A DNA stretch of 64,000 nt, from NCBI GenBank assembly GCA_027486755.1, contig JAIXOM010000011.1, forward strand, positions 34,732 through 98,731. The letters run 5' to 3'. The translations under genes were made by a program, and so were the position numbers. Shown here in pieces: positions 19,021-27,803 of this stretch (position 1 is the first letter of the stretch; each line of letters opens with the position of its first letter). The notes below the pieces were generated by a model that was given only the letters and a program-made list of their open reading frames with translations, was not told the DNA's origin and did no database searches. This DNA comes from Comamonadaceae bacterium. GTDB lineage: Bacteria > Pseudomonadota > Gammaproteobacteria > Burkholderiales > Burkholderiaceae_C.

Positions 19021-21266
19021 TCAAGATCCGCAAAGAGCTGTATTTCGGCTTCATCCTGATGGCGCTGATCATCGCTGGCACCGGGGTGATGCTGCTGATG
19101 GCGCCGACCGTCACCACGGGCCATCTGGGCCTGATGATGTTGGCTTTGGTGGTTGTGGCCATCATGTTGGGATTTCCCACCGCCTTTACGCTCATGGGCA
19201 TGGGCATGATCTTTACCTGGATTGCCTATGAGCGCGATTCCAGTAAGACGCTCACGCTGATGGTGCAGTCGGCCTTCAAGGTGATGGGCAACGACGTGCT
19301 CATCTCCATCCCCCTGTTCGTCTTCATGGGTTATTTGGTCGAGCGGGCCAATCTGATCGACAAGCTCTTTCGCAGCCTGCATCTGGCGCTGGCGCGCGTG
19401 CCCGGCTCGCTGGCTGTGGCCACACTGTTCACTTGTGCGGTGTTTGCAACAGCCACGGGCATCGTGGGTGCAGTGGTCACCTTGATGGGTCTGCTGGCGC
19501 TGCCGCAAATGCTCAAGGGCGGTTATGACGTCAGGGTGTCTGCGGGTGCCATCACAGCCGGCGGCTGCCTGGGCATCTTGATCCCACCTTCTGTGATGCT
19601 CATCGTTTACGGCGCTACCGCCGGCGTGTCGGTGGTGCAGCTGTACGCGGGTGCTTTTTTCCCGGGCTTGATGCTTGCCGGCCTTTATATCGCCTATGTG
19701 GTGATTCTGGCCAAGATCAAACCCAATTTGATGCCCCCCCTGTCCGCTGAGCAGCGTTTCGTGCCTTTGCCGCCGCCGATTCAGCCCATCGCCCAGAAGG
19801 TGTCTCGCCTGGCACTGCCAGGACTGCTGCGCGGCTCTGCGGTAGTCCCGGCAGAAGCGCCCTTCCTGCGCAAGCAGCTTTTTGTTGCCTTGCTGCCTCT
19901 GTTTTTCTTCGTTTTTGTGGCGCTTGGGTCCTGGCATCTCAACACCCGGCCGGCCGACCCGGATTTGCAGACTGTGGCTGCGAGTGGCCAGGGTTTGACT
20001 GTGCCTGGAGGCCAGGCCGATGCTGCCCCTGCAGAAAGTCAGGGTGGTCTCAGTGAGCCTCCCGCCTCTGAAGGCGGCGTGAAAGAGCCCCCGGGCGCCG
20101 ATTCAGGCCTGAAGGAGCCGCCCTCTGCTGACTCTGGTGTCAAAGAACCCCCGGGAGCTGAGCCTGCACTGAAGGAGCCGGTCGCAGTGTCCTCGGGTGT
20201 CCAAGAGCCCCCCGGGGCCGACAGCGGCGTAAAGGAGCCTGCAGCTGCGGCGTCTTCAGCGCAGGGTGAACTCACAGCTTCGACTGCCGCTGCTGCTGCC
20301 GAGCCTCCCAAGCGCTCAGCTGCAAGCAAGGGCTACTGGATAGGCCTGGCAGTCGGTGCTCTGGCCCTGTTGGGTTTCTATGCCCTGCTGACCTTCGAAC
20401 GGCTTGAAATCTTCAAGATGCTTTTACAAAGCTTCTTCCCGCTGGTGGTGCTGATTCTGTCAGTTCTGGGCTCTATCGTGATGGGCCTAGCCACGCCCAC
20501 AGAGGCGGCGGCCGTGGGCGCTTTTGGTGGTTATCTGCTGGCGGCCATTTACGCTGTCATCAACAAGCGCAAAGAGGGGCGCAATCGGGTGTTTGCCACC
20601 TGGTTGGCGCTTTGGGCGCCAGCGCTGATCTCAATAGTTTGGTTCATACTCCGGGCCGAAGGGGCGAATATTCCTGAAGTGCCCGTAGCCCTCGGCGTGG
20701 TCGGTCCCCTGGGCGTGCTGGCTTGGCTGCTTCTTTCTTACAAGCAGGCGGGTCTGCAGTCTGAGGTCAGGGAGTCGGTCTTTCTGACGGCCAAGACCAG
20801 TGCCATGGTGTGCTGGCTGTTCGTGGGCAGCGCTATTTTCTCGGCAGCCTTCGCCTTGCTGGGCGGCCAGGAGCTGGTCGAGCGCTGGGTGATGTCCATG
20901 AACCTGACCAAGACCGAGTTCCTGATCCTGTCGCAGGTGATCATCTTCATCCTGGGTTGGCCGCTGGAGTGGACCGAGATCATCGTGATCTTCATGCCCA
21001 TCTTCATCCCGCTGCTGGACAACTTCGGGGTCGACCCGCTGTTCTTCGGCCTGCTGGTGGCGCTGAACCTGCAGACCGCCTTCCTGAGTCCGCCGGTGGC
21101 CATGGCCGCGTTCTATCTCAAGGGCGTGAGTCCGCCGCATGTCACGCTCAACCAGATCTTTGCCGGCATGATTCCCTTCATGGGGATTCAGGTTCTGGCG
21201 ATCGTGCTGCTGTACAACTTCCCGGCCATCGGCATGTGGCTGCCGCAGGTTCTTTACGGACGCTAA
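19017..21266 (+). CDS. TRAP transporter large permease (DctM) with decapeptide-repeat insertion
   Basis: 749 residues against the usual 425-440. The first 240 residues match the N-terminal half of DctM ([59 protein letters not shown]) and the last 290 match the C-terminal half ([54 protein letters not shown]). Between them are a helix near 297-317, about 120 hydrophilic residues including seven ten-residue repeats, and a further helix near 438-459. Extended TRAP permeases are known to me as a class, but this repeat block is unusual. ATG 19017 is chosen because it overlaps the dctQ stop and starts the homology; the open frame extends upstream in dctQ. Confidence 0.9.
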   Translation: MIKIRKELYFGFILMALIIAGTGVMLLMAPTVTTGHLGLMMLALVVVAIMLGFPTAFTLMGMGMIFTWIAYERDSSKTLTLMVQSAFKVMGNDVLISIPLFVFMGYLVERANLIDKLFRSLHLALARVPGSLAVATLFTCAVFATATGIVGAVVTLMGLLALPQMLKGGYDVRVSAGAITAGGCLGILIPPSVMLIVYGATAGVSVVQLYAGAFFPGLMLAGLYIAYVVILAKIKPNLMPPLSAEQRFVPLPPPIQPIAQKVSRLALPGLLRGSAVVPAEAPFLRKQLFVALLPLFFFVFVALGSWHLNTRPADPDLQTVAASGQGLTVPGGQADAAPAESQGGLSEPPASEGGVKEPPGADSGLKEPPSADSGVKEPPGAEPALKEPVAVSSGVQEPPGADSGVKEPAAAASSAQGELTASTAAAAAEPPKRSAASKGYWIGLAVGALALLGFYALLTFERLEIFKMLLQSFFPLVVLILSVLGSIVMGLATPTEAAAVGAFGGYLLAAIYAVINKRKEGRNRVFATWLALWAPALISIVWFILRAEGANIPEVPVALGVVGPLGVLAWLLLSYKQAGLQSEVRESVFLTAKTSAMVCWLFVGSAIFSAAFALLGGQELVERWVMSMNLTKTEFLILSQVIIFILGWPLEWTEIIVIFMPIFIPLLDNFGVDPLFFGLLVALNLQTAFLSPPVAMAAFYLKGVSPPHVTLNQIFAGMIPFMGIQVLAIVLLYNFPAIGMWLPQVLYGR
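20046..20255 (+). repeat. Seven in-frame 30-base repeats encoding [11 protein letters not shown] units
   Basis: Residues 344-413 of the TRAP permease are seven consecutive ten-residue units: [60 protein letters not shown] and [10 protein letters not shown]. Units 2, 3 and 6 are closest to each other. Each unit places a basic-acidic-Pro-Pro core in the same register, which predicts an extended, proline-rich, weakly acidic loop between two membrane helices. Confidence 0.9.
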
Positions 21267-21293
21267 ATGGCAGCGCGTCTTTTGTCCTGACTC

Positions 21294-21322
21294 AAGCGCC
21301 CCGAAAGGGGCGCTTTGTCTTT
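21294..21322 (+). terminator. Intrinsic terminator after TRAP operon
   Basis: AAGCGCCCC, loop GAAA, GGGGCGCTT, then TGTCTTTG. A perfect nine-base-pair stem with a stable GNRA loop; the T-run is interrupted, so efficiency may be moderate. It separates the TRAP operon from icmF. Confidence 0.8.
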
Positions 21323-21365
21323 GAGGCGACGCTTGGGGCCACGCACCAGTCCCGCTTCGGTTATA

Positions 21366-21387
21366 TTGACGTTGACGTAAACGTCAA
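21366..21387. promoter_or_regulatory. Palindromic operator upstream of icmF (LiuR/MerR-like candidate)
   Basis: Outer arms TTGACGTT (21366-21373) and AACGTCAA (21380-21387) are perfect inverted repeats around GACGTA; an inner 16-mer TTGACGTAAACGTCAA (21372-21387) is also an almost perfect palindrome, and TTGACG occurs twice in tandem. ACGT-centred palindromes of this kind are the reported type of site for LiuR (MerR family), a regulator of branched-chain amino acid and acyl-CoA catabolism in proteobacteria, which fits an isobutyryl-CoA mutase. The regulator itself is not in the window. A TATATT at 21362-21367 could be a -10 box overlapped by the site. Confidence 0.7.
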
Positions 21388-21481
21388 TTCAGGTTCCTGG
21401 GTTCCAATGCCCAAGTTCCTGCCCGAGCCAGTGCTGCAGCGCCACGGCCCGGATGCGAATCCAGCGCTGCGGAAAGCACCC

Positions 21482-24400
21482 ATGACCGACCTGTCTGCCG
21501 AATTCAAGGCCTTGGCCAACTACCGCCCGACGCACAAAGTGCGTTTTGTCACCGCCGCTAGCCTGTTTGACGGGCATGATGCGGCCATCAACATCATGCG
21601 CCGCATTCTGCAGGGCATGGGCGCCGAGGTGATCCATCTGGGCCACAACCGCTCGGTCGACGAGGTGGTGACGGCCGCCTTGCAGGAAGACGCCCAGGGC
21701 ATTGCGATCAGCTCCTACCAGGGCGGCCATGTCGAGTATTTCAAGTACATGGTCGATCTGCTCAAAGCACGCGGCGGCGAGCACATCCAGGTGTTTGGCG
21801 GCGGCGGCGGCGTGATCGTTGCGCCTGAAATTCGCGAACTGCAGGACTACGGCGTGACCCGCATCTACAGTCCGGAAGACGGCCAGCGCATGGGCTTGCA
21901 GGGCATGATCGGCGAGATGCTGATGCGTTGCGACCGTGATATCAGCGCTTTTGCGCCCAAGCAGGCCGGCGCCATCGTCGGCCATGGCGAGATGAACTGG
22001 CGTGCGCTGGCGCAACTGATCACCGCCCTGGAAAACGGCGTGGCCGATCCGGCCTTGCTGGCCGAGTTGCGGCGCAGCGCTGCAGCGGCCAAGGTGCCGG
22101 TGCTGGGCATCACCGGTACCGGCGGCGCTGGCAAGTCCAGCCTGACCGATGAGCTGATCCGCCGCCTGCGTCTGGACCAGGACGACCGTCTGCGGGTGGC
22201 GGTAATCTCTATCGACCCCTCGCGCCGCAAGAGTGGTGGCGCTTTGCTGGGCGACCGCATCCGCATGAACGCCATCAGCCCCTGGTCGCAGGGCCCTCGG
22301 GTGTTCATGCGCTCGCTGGCCACCCGCGACTTCGGCAGTGAGATTTCAGCAGCCTTGCCCGATGTGCTGGCCGCTTGCAAGGTCGCCGGTTTTGACCTGA
22401 TCGTGGTCGAGACCTCGGGCATAGGCCAGGGCGATGCAGCCATCGTGCCGCATGTGGACCTGCCCATGTATGTGATGACGCCCGAGTTCGGCGCAGCCAG
22501 CCAGCTCGAGAAGATCGACATGTTGGACTTTGCCGAGTTTGTGGCGATCAACAAGTTCGACCGCAAAGGCGCCAGTGACGCGCTGCGCGATGTGTCCAAG
22601 CAGGTCCAGCGCAACAAGGAAGCCTGGAACACGCCGACCGAGCAAATGCCGGTGTTTGGCACCATGGCTGCGCGCTTCAATGACGACGGCGTGACCGCGC
22701 TTTACCAGGCGCTCAAGAGCCGCCTGAGCGACCTCGGTTTGCAGTTTTCGCCCGGGCGGCTGCCTACCGTTCAGGTGCGCCACAGCACCAACCAGACGCC
22801 CATCGTGCCGCCGGCGCGCACCCGCTATCTGGCCGAGATTTCCGACACCGTGCGCGGCTACAAAAAGCGTGCGCGTGCCCAGGCCCGCCTGGCCCGCGAA
22901 ATCCAGCAACTGCGTGAGGCCTCCCGCATGCTGGCCGAGACCAAGCCCGGCAAGGCGCGTGCCAGTGAGGCTGCGCTGGGCCTGGCGGACGAGCGCGAGC
23001 ATGGGATGGAGCCGGCAGCGCGCAAGCTGCTGCAGCACTGGCCCGAGATGCAGCAGGCCTATGCGGGCGACGAATTCGTGGTCAAGGTGCGCGACAAGGA
23101 GATCCGCACCGCGCTGACCACCCGCAGCCTGTCAGGCACCACCATCCGCAAGGTCAGCCTGCCGCAGTACGAGGACCATGGCGAGATCCTCAAGTGGCTG
23201 ATGCTCGACAACGTGCCGGGCAGCTACCCCTATACCGCCGGCACCTTTGCCTTCAAGCGCGAGAACGAAGACCCGACCCGCATGTTCGCCGGCGAGGGTG
23301 ATCCTTTCCGCACCAACCGCCGCTTCAAATTGCTGTCCGAAGGCATGCCGGCCAAGCGCCTGTCGACCGCCTTTGATTCGGTCACCCTCTACGGCAATGA
23401 CCCGGACCTGCGGCCCGATATTTACGGCAAGGTCGGCAATTCGGGCGTGAGCATTGCGACCCTCGATGACATGAAGGTGCTTTATTCAGGCTTTGACCTG
23501 TGCAATCCGACCACTTCGGTGTCCATGACCATCAACGGCCCGGCGCCGTCCATCCTGGCCATGTTCATGAACACCGCGATTGACCAGAACCTGGACAAGT
23601 TCAAGGCCGAACATGGCCGCGAACCCAATGCCGAGGAAGCGGCCCAGATCCGCAAATGGGTGCAGGCCAATGTGCGCGGCACGGTGCAGGCCGACATCCT
23701 CAAGGAAGACCAAGGCCAGAACACCTGCATCTTTTCTACCGAGTTCAGCCTCAAGGTGATGGGCGATATCGCACAGTACTTTGTCGACCACGACGTGCGC
23801 AATTTCTATTCGGTGTCGATCTCGGGCTATCACATTGCCGAGGCCGGGGCTAACCCGATCAGCCAACTGGCTTTTACCTTGTCCAATGGTTTTACCTTTG
23901 TCGAGGCCTACCTGGCCCGCGGCATGCACATCGACGACTTTGCGCCCAACCTGAGCTTTTTCTTCAGCAACGGCATGGACCCGGAGTACACCGTCATGGG
24001 CCGGGTGGCGCGCCGCATCTGGGCCGTGGCAATGAAGGAGAAATACGGCGCCAACGAGCGTTCCCAAAAGCTCAAGTACCACATCCAGACCTCGGGCCGC
24101 AGTCTGCATGCGCAGGAGATCCAGTTCAACGACATCCGCACCACGCTGCAGGCACTGATTGCGATTTACGACAACTGCAACAGCCTGCACACCAACGCGT
24201 TTGACGAGGCCATCACCACGCCCACCGAGGACTCGGTGCGCCGGGCCATGGCCATCCAGCTCATCATCAACCGCGAATGGGGCCTGGCCAAGAACGAAAA
24301 CCCCAGCCAGGGCGCCTTCATCATCGAGGAGCTCACCGAGTTGGTCGAAGAAGCGGTGCTGGCCGAATTTGAGAAGATCGCCGAGCGCGGCGGCGTACTT

Positions 24401-24775
24401 GGAGCGATGGAAACCGGCTACCAGCGCGGCAAGATTCAAGACGAGTCCATGCACTACGAGATGCTCAAGCACACTGGCGAGCTGCCTATCATTGGCGTCA
24501 ACACCTTCCGCAACCCCCACGGCGACGCGACGCCGCAGACACTGGAACTGGCCCGCTCGACCGATGAGGAAAAGCGCACCCAACTCGAACGGCTGCACGA
24601 CTTTCATGCCCGCCACGCCGCGCAGGCGCCCGCCATGCTGCAGCGTCTGAGGCAGGCGGTGATGGACAACGCCAATGTCTTCGAGGTGCTGATGGAGGCG
24701 GTGCGGGTCTGCTCGCTCGGCCAGATCACCAGCGCCTTGTTTGAGGTGGGTGGGCAGTACCGGCGCAATATGTGA
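21482..24775 (+). CDS. icmF: Fused isobutyryl-CoA mutase (B12-dependent) with G-protein chaperone domain
   Basis: 1097 residues, matching IcmF (about 1090). It interconverts isobutyryl-CoA and n-butyryl-CoA using adenosylcobalamin. Domain order: B12-binding domain first ([19 protein letters not shown], candidate axial His32; [18 protein letters not shown]), then a MeaB-like GTPase (Walker A GTGGAGKS at 212-219, NKFD at 357-360), a linker, and the TIM-barrel mutase ([53 protein letters not shown]). The fused order is diagnostic of IcmF rather than methylmalonyl-CoA mutase; substrate preference within the family (isobutyryl versus isovaleryl/pivalyl) cannot be told. ATG 21482 is preferred; ATG 21408 is possible. 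A palindrome upstream and terminator downstream bound it. Confidence 0.95.
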   Translation: MTDLSAEFKALANYRPTHKVRFVTAASLFDGHDAAINIMRRILQGMGAEVIHLGHNRSVDEVVTAALQEDAQGIAISSYQGGHVEYFKYMVDLLKARGGEHIQVFGGGGGVIVAPEIRELQDYGVTRIYSPEDGQRMGLQGMIGEMLMRCDRDISAFAPKQAGAIVGHGEMNWRALAQLITALENGVADPALLAELRRSAAAAKVPVLGITGTGGAGKSSLTDELIRRLRLDQDDRLRVAVISIDPSRRKSGGALLGDRIRMNAISPWSQGPRVFMRSLATRDFGSEISAALPDVLAACKVAGFDLIVVETSGIGQGDAAIVPHVDLPMYVMTPEFGAASQLEKIDMLDFAEFVAINKFDRKGASDALRDVSKQVQRNKEAWNTPTEQMPVFGTMAARFNDDGVTALYQALKSRLSDLGLQFSPGRLPTVQVRHSTNQTPIVPPARTRYLAEISDTVRGYKKRARAQARLAREIQQLREASRMLAETKPGKARASEAALGLADEREHGMEPAARKLLQHWPEMQQAYAGDEFVVKVRDKEIRTALTTRSLSGTTIRKVSLPQYEDHGEILKWLMLDNVPGSYPYTAGTFAFKRENEDPTRMFAGEGDPFRTNRRFKLLSEGMPAKRLSTAFDSVTLYGNDPDLRPDIYGKVGNSGVSIATLDDMKVLYSGFDLCNPTTSVSMTINGPAPSILAMFMNTAIDQNLDKFKAEHGREPNAEEAAQIRKWVQANVRGTVQADILKEDQGQNTCIFSTEFSLKVMGDIAQYFVDHDVRNFYSVSISGYHIAEAGANPISQLAFTLSNGFTFVEAYLARGMHIDDFAPNLSFFFSNGMDPEYTVMGRVARRIWAVAMKEKYGANERSQKLKYHIQTSGRSLHAQEIQFNDIRTTLQALIAIYDNCNSLHTNAFDEAITTPTEDSVRRAMAIQLIINREWGLAKNENPSQGAFIIEELTELVEEAVLAEFEKIAERGGVLGAMETGYQRGKIQDESMHYEMLKHTGELPIIGVNTFRNPHGDATPQTLELARSTDEEKRTQLERLHDFHARHAAQAPAMLQRLRQAVMDNANVFEVLMEAVRVCSLGQITSALFEVGGQYRRNM

Positions 24776-24807
24776 GCCCGCACAGCCGCGAATGACAGCG
24801 GCGCATG

Positions 24808-24837
24808 AAAAAAGCGACCCGGTGGGTCGCTTTTTTT
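24808..24837. terminator. Bidirectional intrinsic terminator
   Basis: GCGACCC (24814-24820) pairs with GGGTCGC (24824-24830), with six A before and seven T after. It can terminate icmF on the plus strand and the small gene at 24897-25061 on the minus strand. Confidence 0.9.
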
Positions 24838-24896
24838 GCGTGTCGCCAGACTGTCGCCGGCAGGGGCTGGCTTGTCAGCCGCCCTTTGAACGGCTT

Positions 24897-25061
24897 TCAG
24901 CCGCCTTTGTGCGGACGCTTGCCCGGGTTCTTTTTGCTGCGGCTCCAGGTGCCGCGCTCCTGGCTGCCCTTTTGGCCGCGGTGGTTGGTCAGGGTCATGC
25001 CGGGAGCAAGAATGGGTTTGGGCGCGCAGCGGTCAGCTTCAACGCGGATTTTTTTGGCCAT
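24897..25061 (-). CDS. Small, highly basic protein of unknown function (54 residues)
   Basis: Starts at ATG 25061 and stops at TGA 24897-24899. The sequence begins MAKKIRVEADRCAPKPILAP and ends KKNPGKRPHKGG; about a quarter of residues are Lys or Arg, with one Cys, no hydrophobic segment and a ribosomal-protein-like or nucleic-acid-binding composition (SQERGTWSRSKKNPGK). It is bounded by its own T-run terminator at 24808-24837. Coding is supported by clean start and stop, coherent amino-acid composition and the terminator; I do not recognise a named family. It might bind RNA or the ribosome (inference only). Confidence 0.7.
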   Translation of the reverse strand: MAKKIRVEADRCAPKPILAPGMTLTNHRGQKGSQERGTWSRSKKNPGKRPHKGG

Positions 25062-25143
25062 GGTAGGTTCTCTGCAATGGGTTGGATGGAAATCGGGAAG
25101 CCCGTGATTCTAAAGCGCCTGCGCGCGGCGTGTTGCGGCGCCG

Positions 25144-25845
25144 CTACCAGGGCAGGCGCTCGCCCCGGTAATCCACAAAGCGGCCGGTATCGGCCGCATC
25201 CAGCGCTTCGATCACCTGCACGATCTGCCCTGCTGCCACTGCCGGGCTGCGCACATCGAGCCCGGACTTGCTAAAAGGTGCCGACAGCGGGCTGTCTACC
25301 GTGCCGGGATGCAGCGCGAGCACGGTCGCCTGTTTGTTGCGCCGGGCCTGTTCGATGCTGGCGGTCTTGACCAGCTGGTTGAGCGCCGCCTTGGCGGCGC
25401 GGTAGCCGTACCAGCCGCCCAGGCGGTTGTCTTCGATGCTGCCGACCCGGGCCGAGAGAAACACCGCCTTGCAGGGCCCTTGTCGGGGCAACAGGCGCAA
25501 AAAGTGCTTCATCAGCAGCGCGGGCCCTATCGCATTGACCAAAAAGCTGTGCACCAGATAGCCCGGCTGGAGTTCTTTCAAGGATCGTTCTGGTTGGCCA
25601 ACAGGCCCGTGTAAAAAGCCGCTGGCCACCAGCAGCAGTCGCAGTGGGGCATCTGCCTTTTCGCACTGAGCCGCCGTCCAATGAGCGGCCGCCGCAATGC
25701 TGGACTCGTCCTCAAAGTTGATGGCCGGATCGCTGCTGCGGCCCAGGGCTAGCACGCTGGTATAGCGACTCTGCAGCTCGGCCACCAGGGCCTGTCCTAT
25801 CGCGCCGGTGCCGATGACAAGGGCGCTGGCTTGGGCTTGACTCAT
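25144..25845 (-). CDS. Short-chain dehydrogenase/reductase, C-factor-like
   Basis: 233 residues from ATG 25845. Rossmann nucleotide motif near the N-terminus is GTGAIGQ, a variant of the TGxxxGxG of classical SDRs, and the active-site YGYRAAKAALNQLVK has the Tyr-x-x-x-Lys pair in the expected place; VFLSARVGSIEDNRLGG supplies the catalytic Ser region, and HPGTVDSPLSAPF follows. The overall layout resembles CsgA/C-factor-type SDRs such as YciK/YgfF relatives. Substrate unknown. Its upstream region is shared with the divergent acyl-CoA-binding protein gene. Confidence 0.87.
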   Translation of the reverse strand: MSQAQASALVIGTGAIGQALVAELQSRYTSVLALGRSSDPAINFEDESSIAAAAHWTAAQCEKADAPLRLLLVASGFLHGPVGQPERSLKELQPGYLVHSFLVNAIGPALLMKHFLRLLPRQGPCKAVFLSARVGSIEDNRLGGWYGYRAAKAALNQLVKTASIEQARRNKQATVLALHPGTVDSPLSAPFSKSGLDVRSPAVAAGQIVQVIEALDAADTGRFVDYRGERLPW

Positions 25846-25946
25846 GGATTCATCATAGTGGGACTGTCTGTCCGGCACTGTCCAAAGGACATGGTTATGC
25901 GTGGCCGGCGGCCCGGGCAGCCCGCGGTTCTTGTTAGCATAGCCCC

Positions 25947-26210
25947 ATGACTGATCTCTCCACACTGCAAACCAAGTTCGAGCAGGCCAAGGCGCAAACC
26001 GCTGAGTTCACCGAACGCCCCGACAACGCCACTTTGCTCAAGCTCTATGGGCTCTACAAGCAAGGCAGCTTGGGCGATAACGATCAGCCCAGGCCTGGCT
26101 TTTCCGACATCGTGGCCAGGGCCAAATGGGACGCCTGGAATGGCTTGAAGGGCCTGCCTCGCGAGCAAGCCATGGATCAGTACATCGCGCTGGTCGACAG
26201 CCTGTCTTAG
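25947..26210 (+). CDS. Acyl-CoA-binding protein
   Basis: 87 residues, the standard ACBP size. The four-helix signature is clear: LLKLYGLYKQGSLGDN, then RPGFSDIVARAKWDAWNGLK and EQAMDQYIALVDSL, containing the Tyr and Lys residues that contact the acyl-CoA in eukaryotic ACBP. It is a soluble cytoplasmic carrier and buffer of long-chain acyl-CoA. Bacterial ACBPs are uncommon overall but recurrent in Burkholderiales. It lies among acyl-CoA and PHA-related genes and is convergent with a CoA-transferase. Confidence 0.95.
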   Translation: MTDLSTLQTKFEQAKAQTAEFTERPDNATLLKLYGLYKQGSLGDNDQPRPGFSDIVARAKWDAWNGLKGLPREQAMDQYIALVDSLS

Positions 26211-26246
26211 TCGGATACGCCGGCTGAGCCCTAGGCCCGAGCGCGC

Positions 26247-27458
26247 TCAGGACACGATGCCGCGCTCGCGCAGGGCGGTGATCTGCTCGTCGTCCAGACC
26301 CATTTCGCGCAAGACGGCGTCGGTATCTTGCCCCAGCGCGGGCGCATTGCGGCGGTGACCGCCGGGCGTGCGCGAGAGCTTGGGCACAAAGCCAGGCACG
26401 CTCAGCGCGCTGCCGTCGTCCAGCGTGACCTGTCCGAGCATGCCGCGCGCGGCATAGTGCGGGTCGGCGGCGATGTCGGCGACGGTGTAGATCTTGCCTG
26501 AGGGCACCTGCGCCTGCTCCAGCGCGGCCAGCACCTGATCGACGCTCAGGGTGGCGGTCCAGGCGCCGATGGCGGCGTCGATTTCATCGACCCGTTGTAC
26601 CCGGCCCGCGTTCTTGGCCAGGCCCGGGTCCTGCGCCAGGTCGGGCCGGCCTATGCATTGCATCAGGCGTTTGAAGATGCTGTCGCCATTGCCCGCCACC
26701 AGGGCGTAGCCGCCGTCGGCGCAGGCATAGGCATTGGTCGGTGCGATGCCCGGCAGGGCGCTGCCGGCCGGCCCACGCACCGCGCCGAAAGCGCTGTATT
26801 CGGGCAGCAGGCTTTCCATGCAGTTGAACACCGCCTCATACAGGGCCACGTCGATCACCTGCCCCTGGCCGCTACGGTTGCGCTCGTGCAGCGCCATCAG
26901 GATGCCGATCACCCCGTGCAGCGAGGCCAGGGTATCGCCGATGCTCACGCCCACCCGCACCGGCACGCGGCCGGGCTCGCCGGTCAGATGGCGCAGGCCG
27001 CTCATGGCCTCGGCCACCACGCCAAAGCCGGGTCGGTCGCGGTAGGGGCCACTTTGCCCGTAGCCGCTGATGCGCAGCATGATCAGCTTCGGGTTCTGGG
27101 CCAACAGCACCTCGGGCCCCAGCCCCCAGCCCTCCATGGCGCCAGGACGAAAGTTTTCGATCAGCACGTCGGCCTGGCTGGCCAGGCGGCGAACGATATC
27201 TTGGGCTTCGGGGGTCTTCAGATCCAGCCCTATTGAGCGCTTGTTGCGCGACTGCACCTGCCACCAGACCGATGTCCCGTCTTTCACCAAGCGCCACTGG
27301 CGCAGCGGATCGCCGCCATCGGGGGGCTCGATCTTGACCACGTCGGCGCCGAAGTCTGACAGTGTCTTGGCCGCAAAGGGCCCGGCAATGAGCTGGCCCA
27401 GTTCGATCACTTTAAGCCCACTCAGGGGGCCGCTACTGCTGCTGGAGGGGATGTTCAT
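26247..27458 (-). CDS. Class III CoA-transferase, CaiB/BaiF family
   Basis: 403 residues from ATG 27458, whose ATGA overlaps the stop of the preceding gene. Signatures: LKVIELGQLIAGPFAAKTLS, DFGADVVKIEPP, NKRSIGLDLK, and SIGDTLASLHG with Asp175 at the position of the catalytic aspartate that forms a mixed anhydride. Transfers CoA between a carboxylic acid and an acyl-CoA; acceptor unknown. The C-terminal part (ALGQDTDAVLREMGL) is the usual ending. Coupling to a PHA-system protein is a noteworthy context. Confidence 0.93.
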   Translation of the reverse strand: MNIPSSSSSGPLSGLKVIELGQLIAGPFAAKTLSDFGADVVKIEPPDGGDPLRQWRLVKDGTSVWWQVQSRNKRSIGLDLKTPEAQDIVRRLASQADVLIENFRPGAMEGWGLGPEVLLAQNPKLIMLRISGYGQSGPYRDRPGFGVVAEAMSGLRHLTGEPGRVPVRVGVSIGDTLASLHGVIGILMALHERNRSGQGQVIDVALYEAVFNCMESLLPEYSAFGAVRGPAGSALPGIAPTNAYACADGGYALVAGNGDSIFKRLMQCIGRPDLAQDPGLAKNAGRVQRVDEIDAAIGAWTATLSVDQVLAALEQAQVPSGKIYTVADIAADPHYAARGMLGQVTLDDGSALSVPGFVPKLSRTPGGHRRNAPALGQDTDAVLREMGLDDEQITALRERGIVS

Positions 27459-27757
27459 GAGCGTGTCTGCCTGGCGATGAGTTCGTCGAGGTTTTTCTGG
27501 ATTTCGCTTTCGATGCGGTCCTTGAAGGCGCTGAGCAAAAAACCGAGCTGGGCCTGCAGCCGAAAGCGCTCGCCGGTGACCTCGAGCGTGCCCGACAGGC
27601 CGGAGCGGGAGAACCGCACTTCGTCGCCGTCGCTGCCGCTGATCAGCTCGCAGCTCAGGTCCAGCTTGTCCTGGGCCTCCTGAACCCATTGCGCGGTCGT
27701 CAGGCGCGCCTGTGCCAGGCCCATGGGGTGTTCGCGTTCAATCAGTATCTGTGCCAT
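27455..27757 (-). CDS. Polyhydroxyalkanoic acid system family protein
   Basis: 100 residues from ATG 27757. It matches the small family named polyhydroxyalkanoic acid system protein (PHA granule region): REHPMGLAQARLTTAQWVQE, then DEVRFSRSGLSGTLEVTGE and AQLGFLLSAFKDRIESEIQK near the end. The fold is a compact alpha/beta SRPBCC-like or similar domain; the biochemical role is not known, though members occur beside PHA genes. Its stop overlaps the CoA-transferase start. Confidence 0.85.
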   Translation of the reverse strand: MAQILIEREHPMGLAQARLTTAQWVQEAQDKLDLSCELISGSDGDEVRFSRSGLSGTLEVTGERFRLQAQLGFLLSAFKDRIESEIQKNLDELIARQTRS

Positions 27758-27803
27758 ATCGTCTGCCCTCCAGAGGTCTTGGCGGGGCTGGTGAAAAAGT
27801 TCC

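Noticed and set aside
20046..20255. 30-base periodicity could suggest a CRISPR-like array
   Set aside because: The units are contiguous, in frame, with no spacers and no cas genes; they encode a protein repeat.
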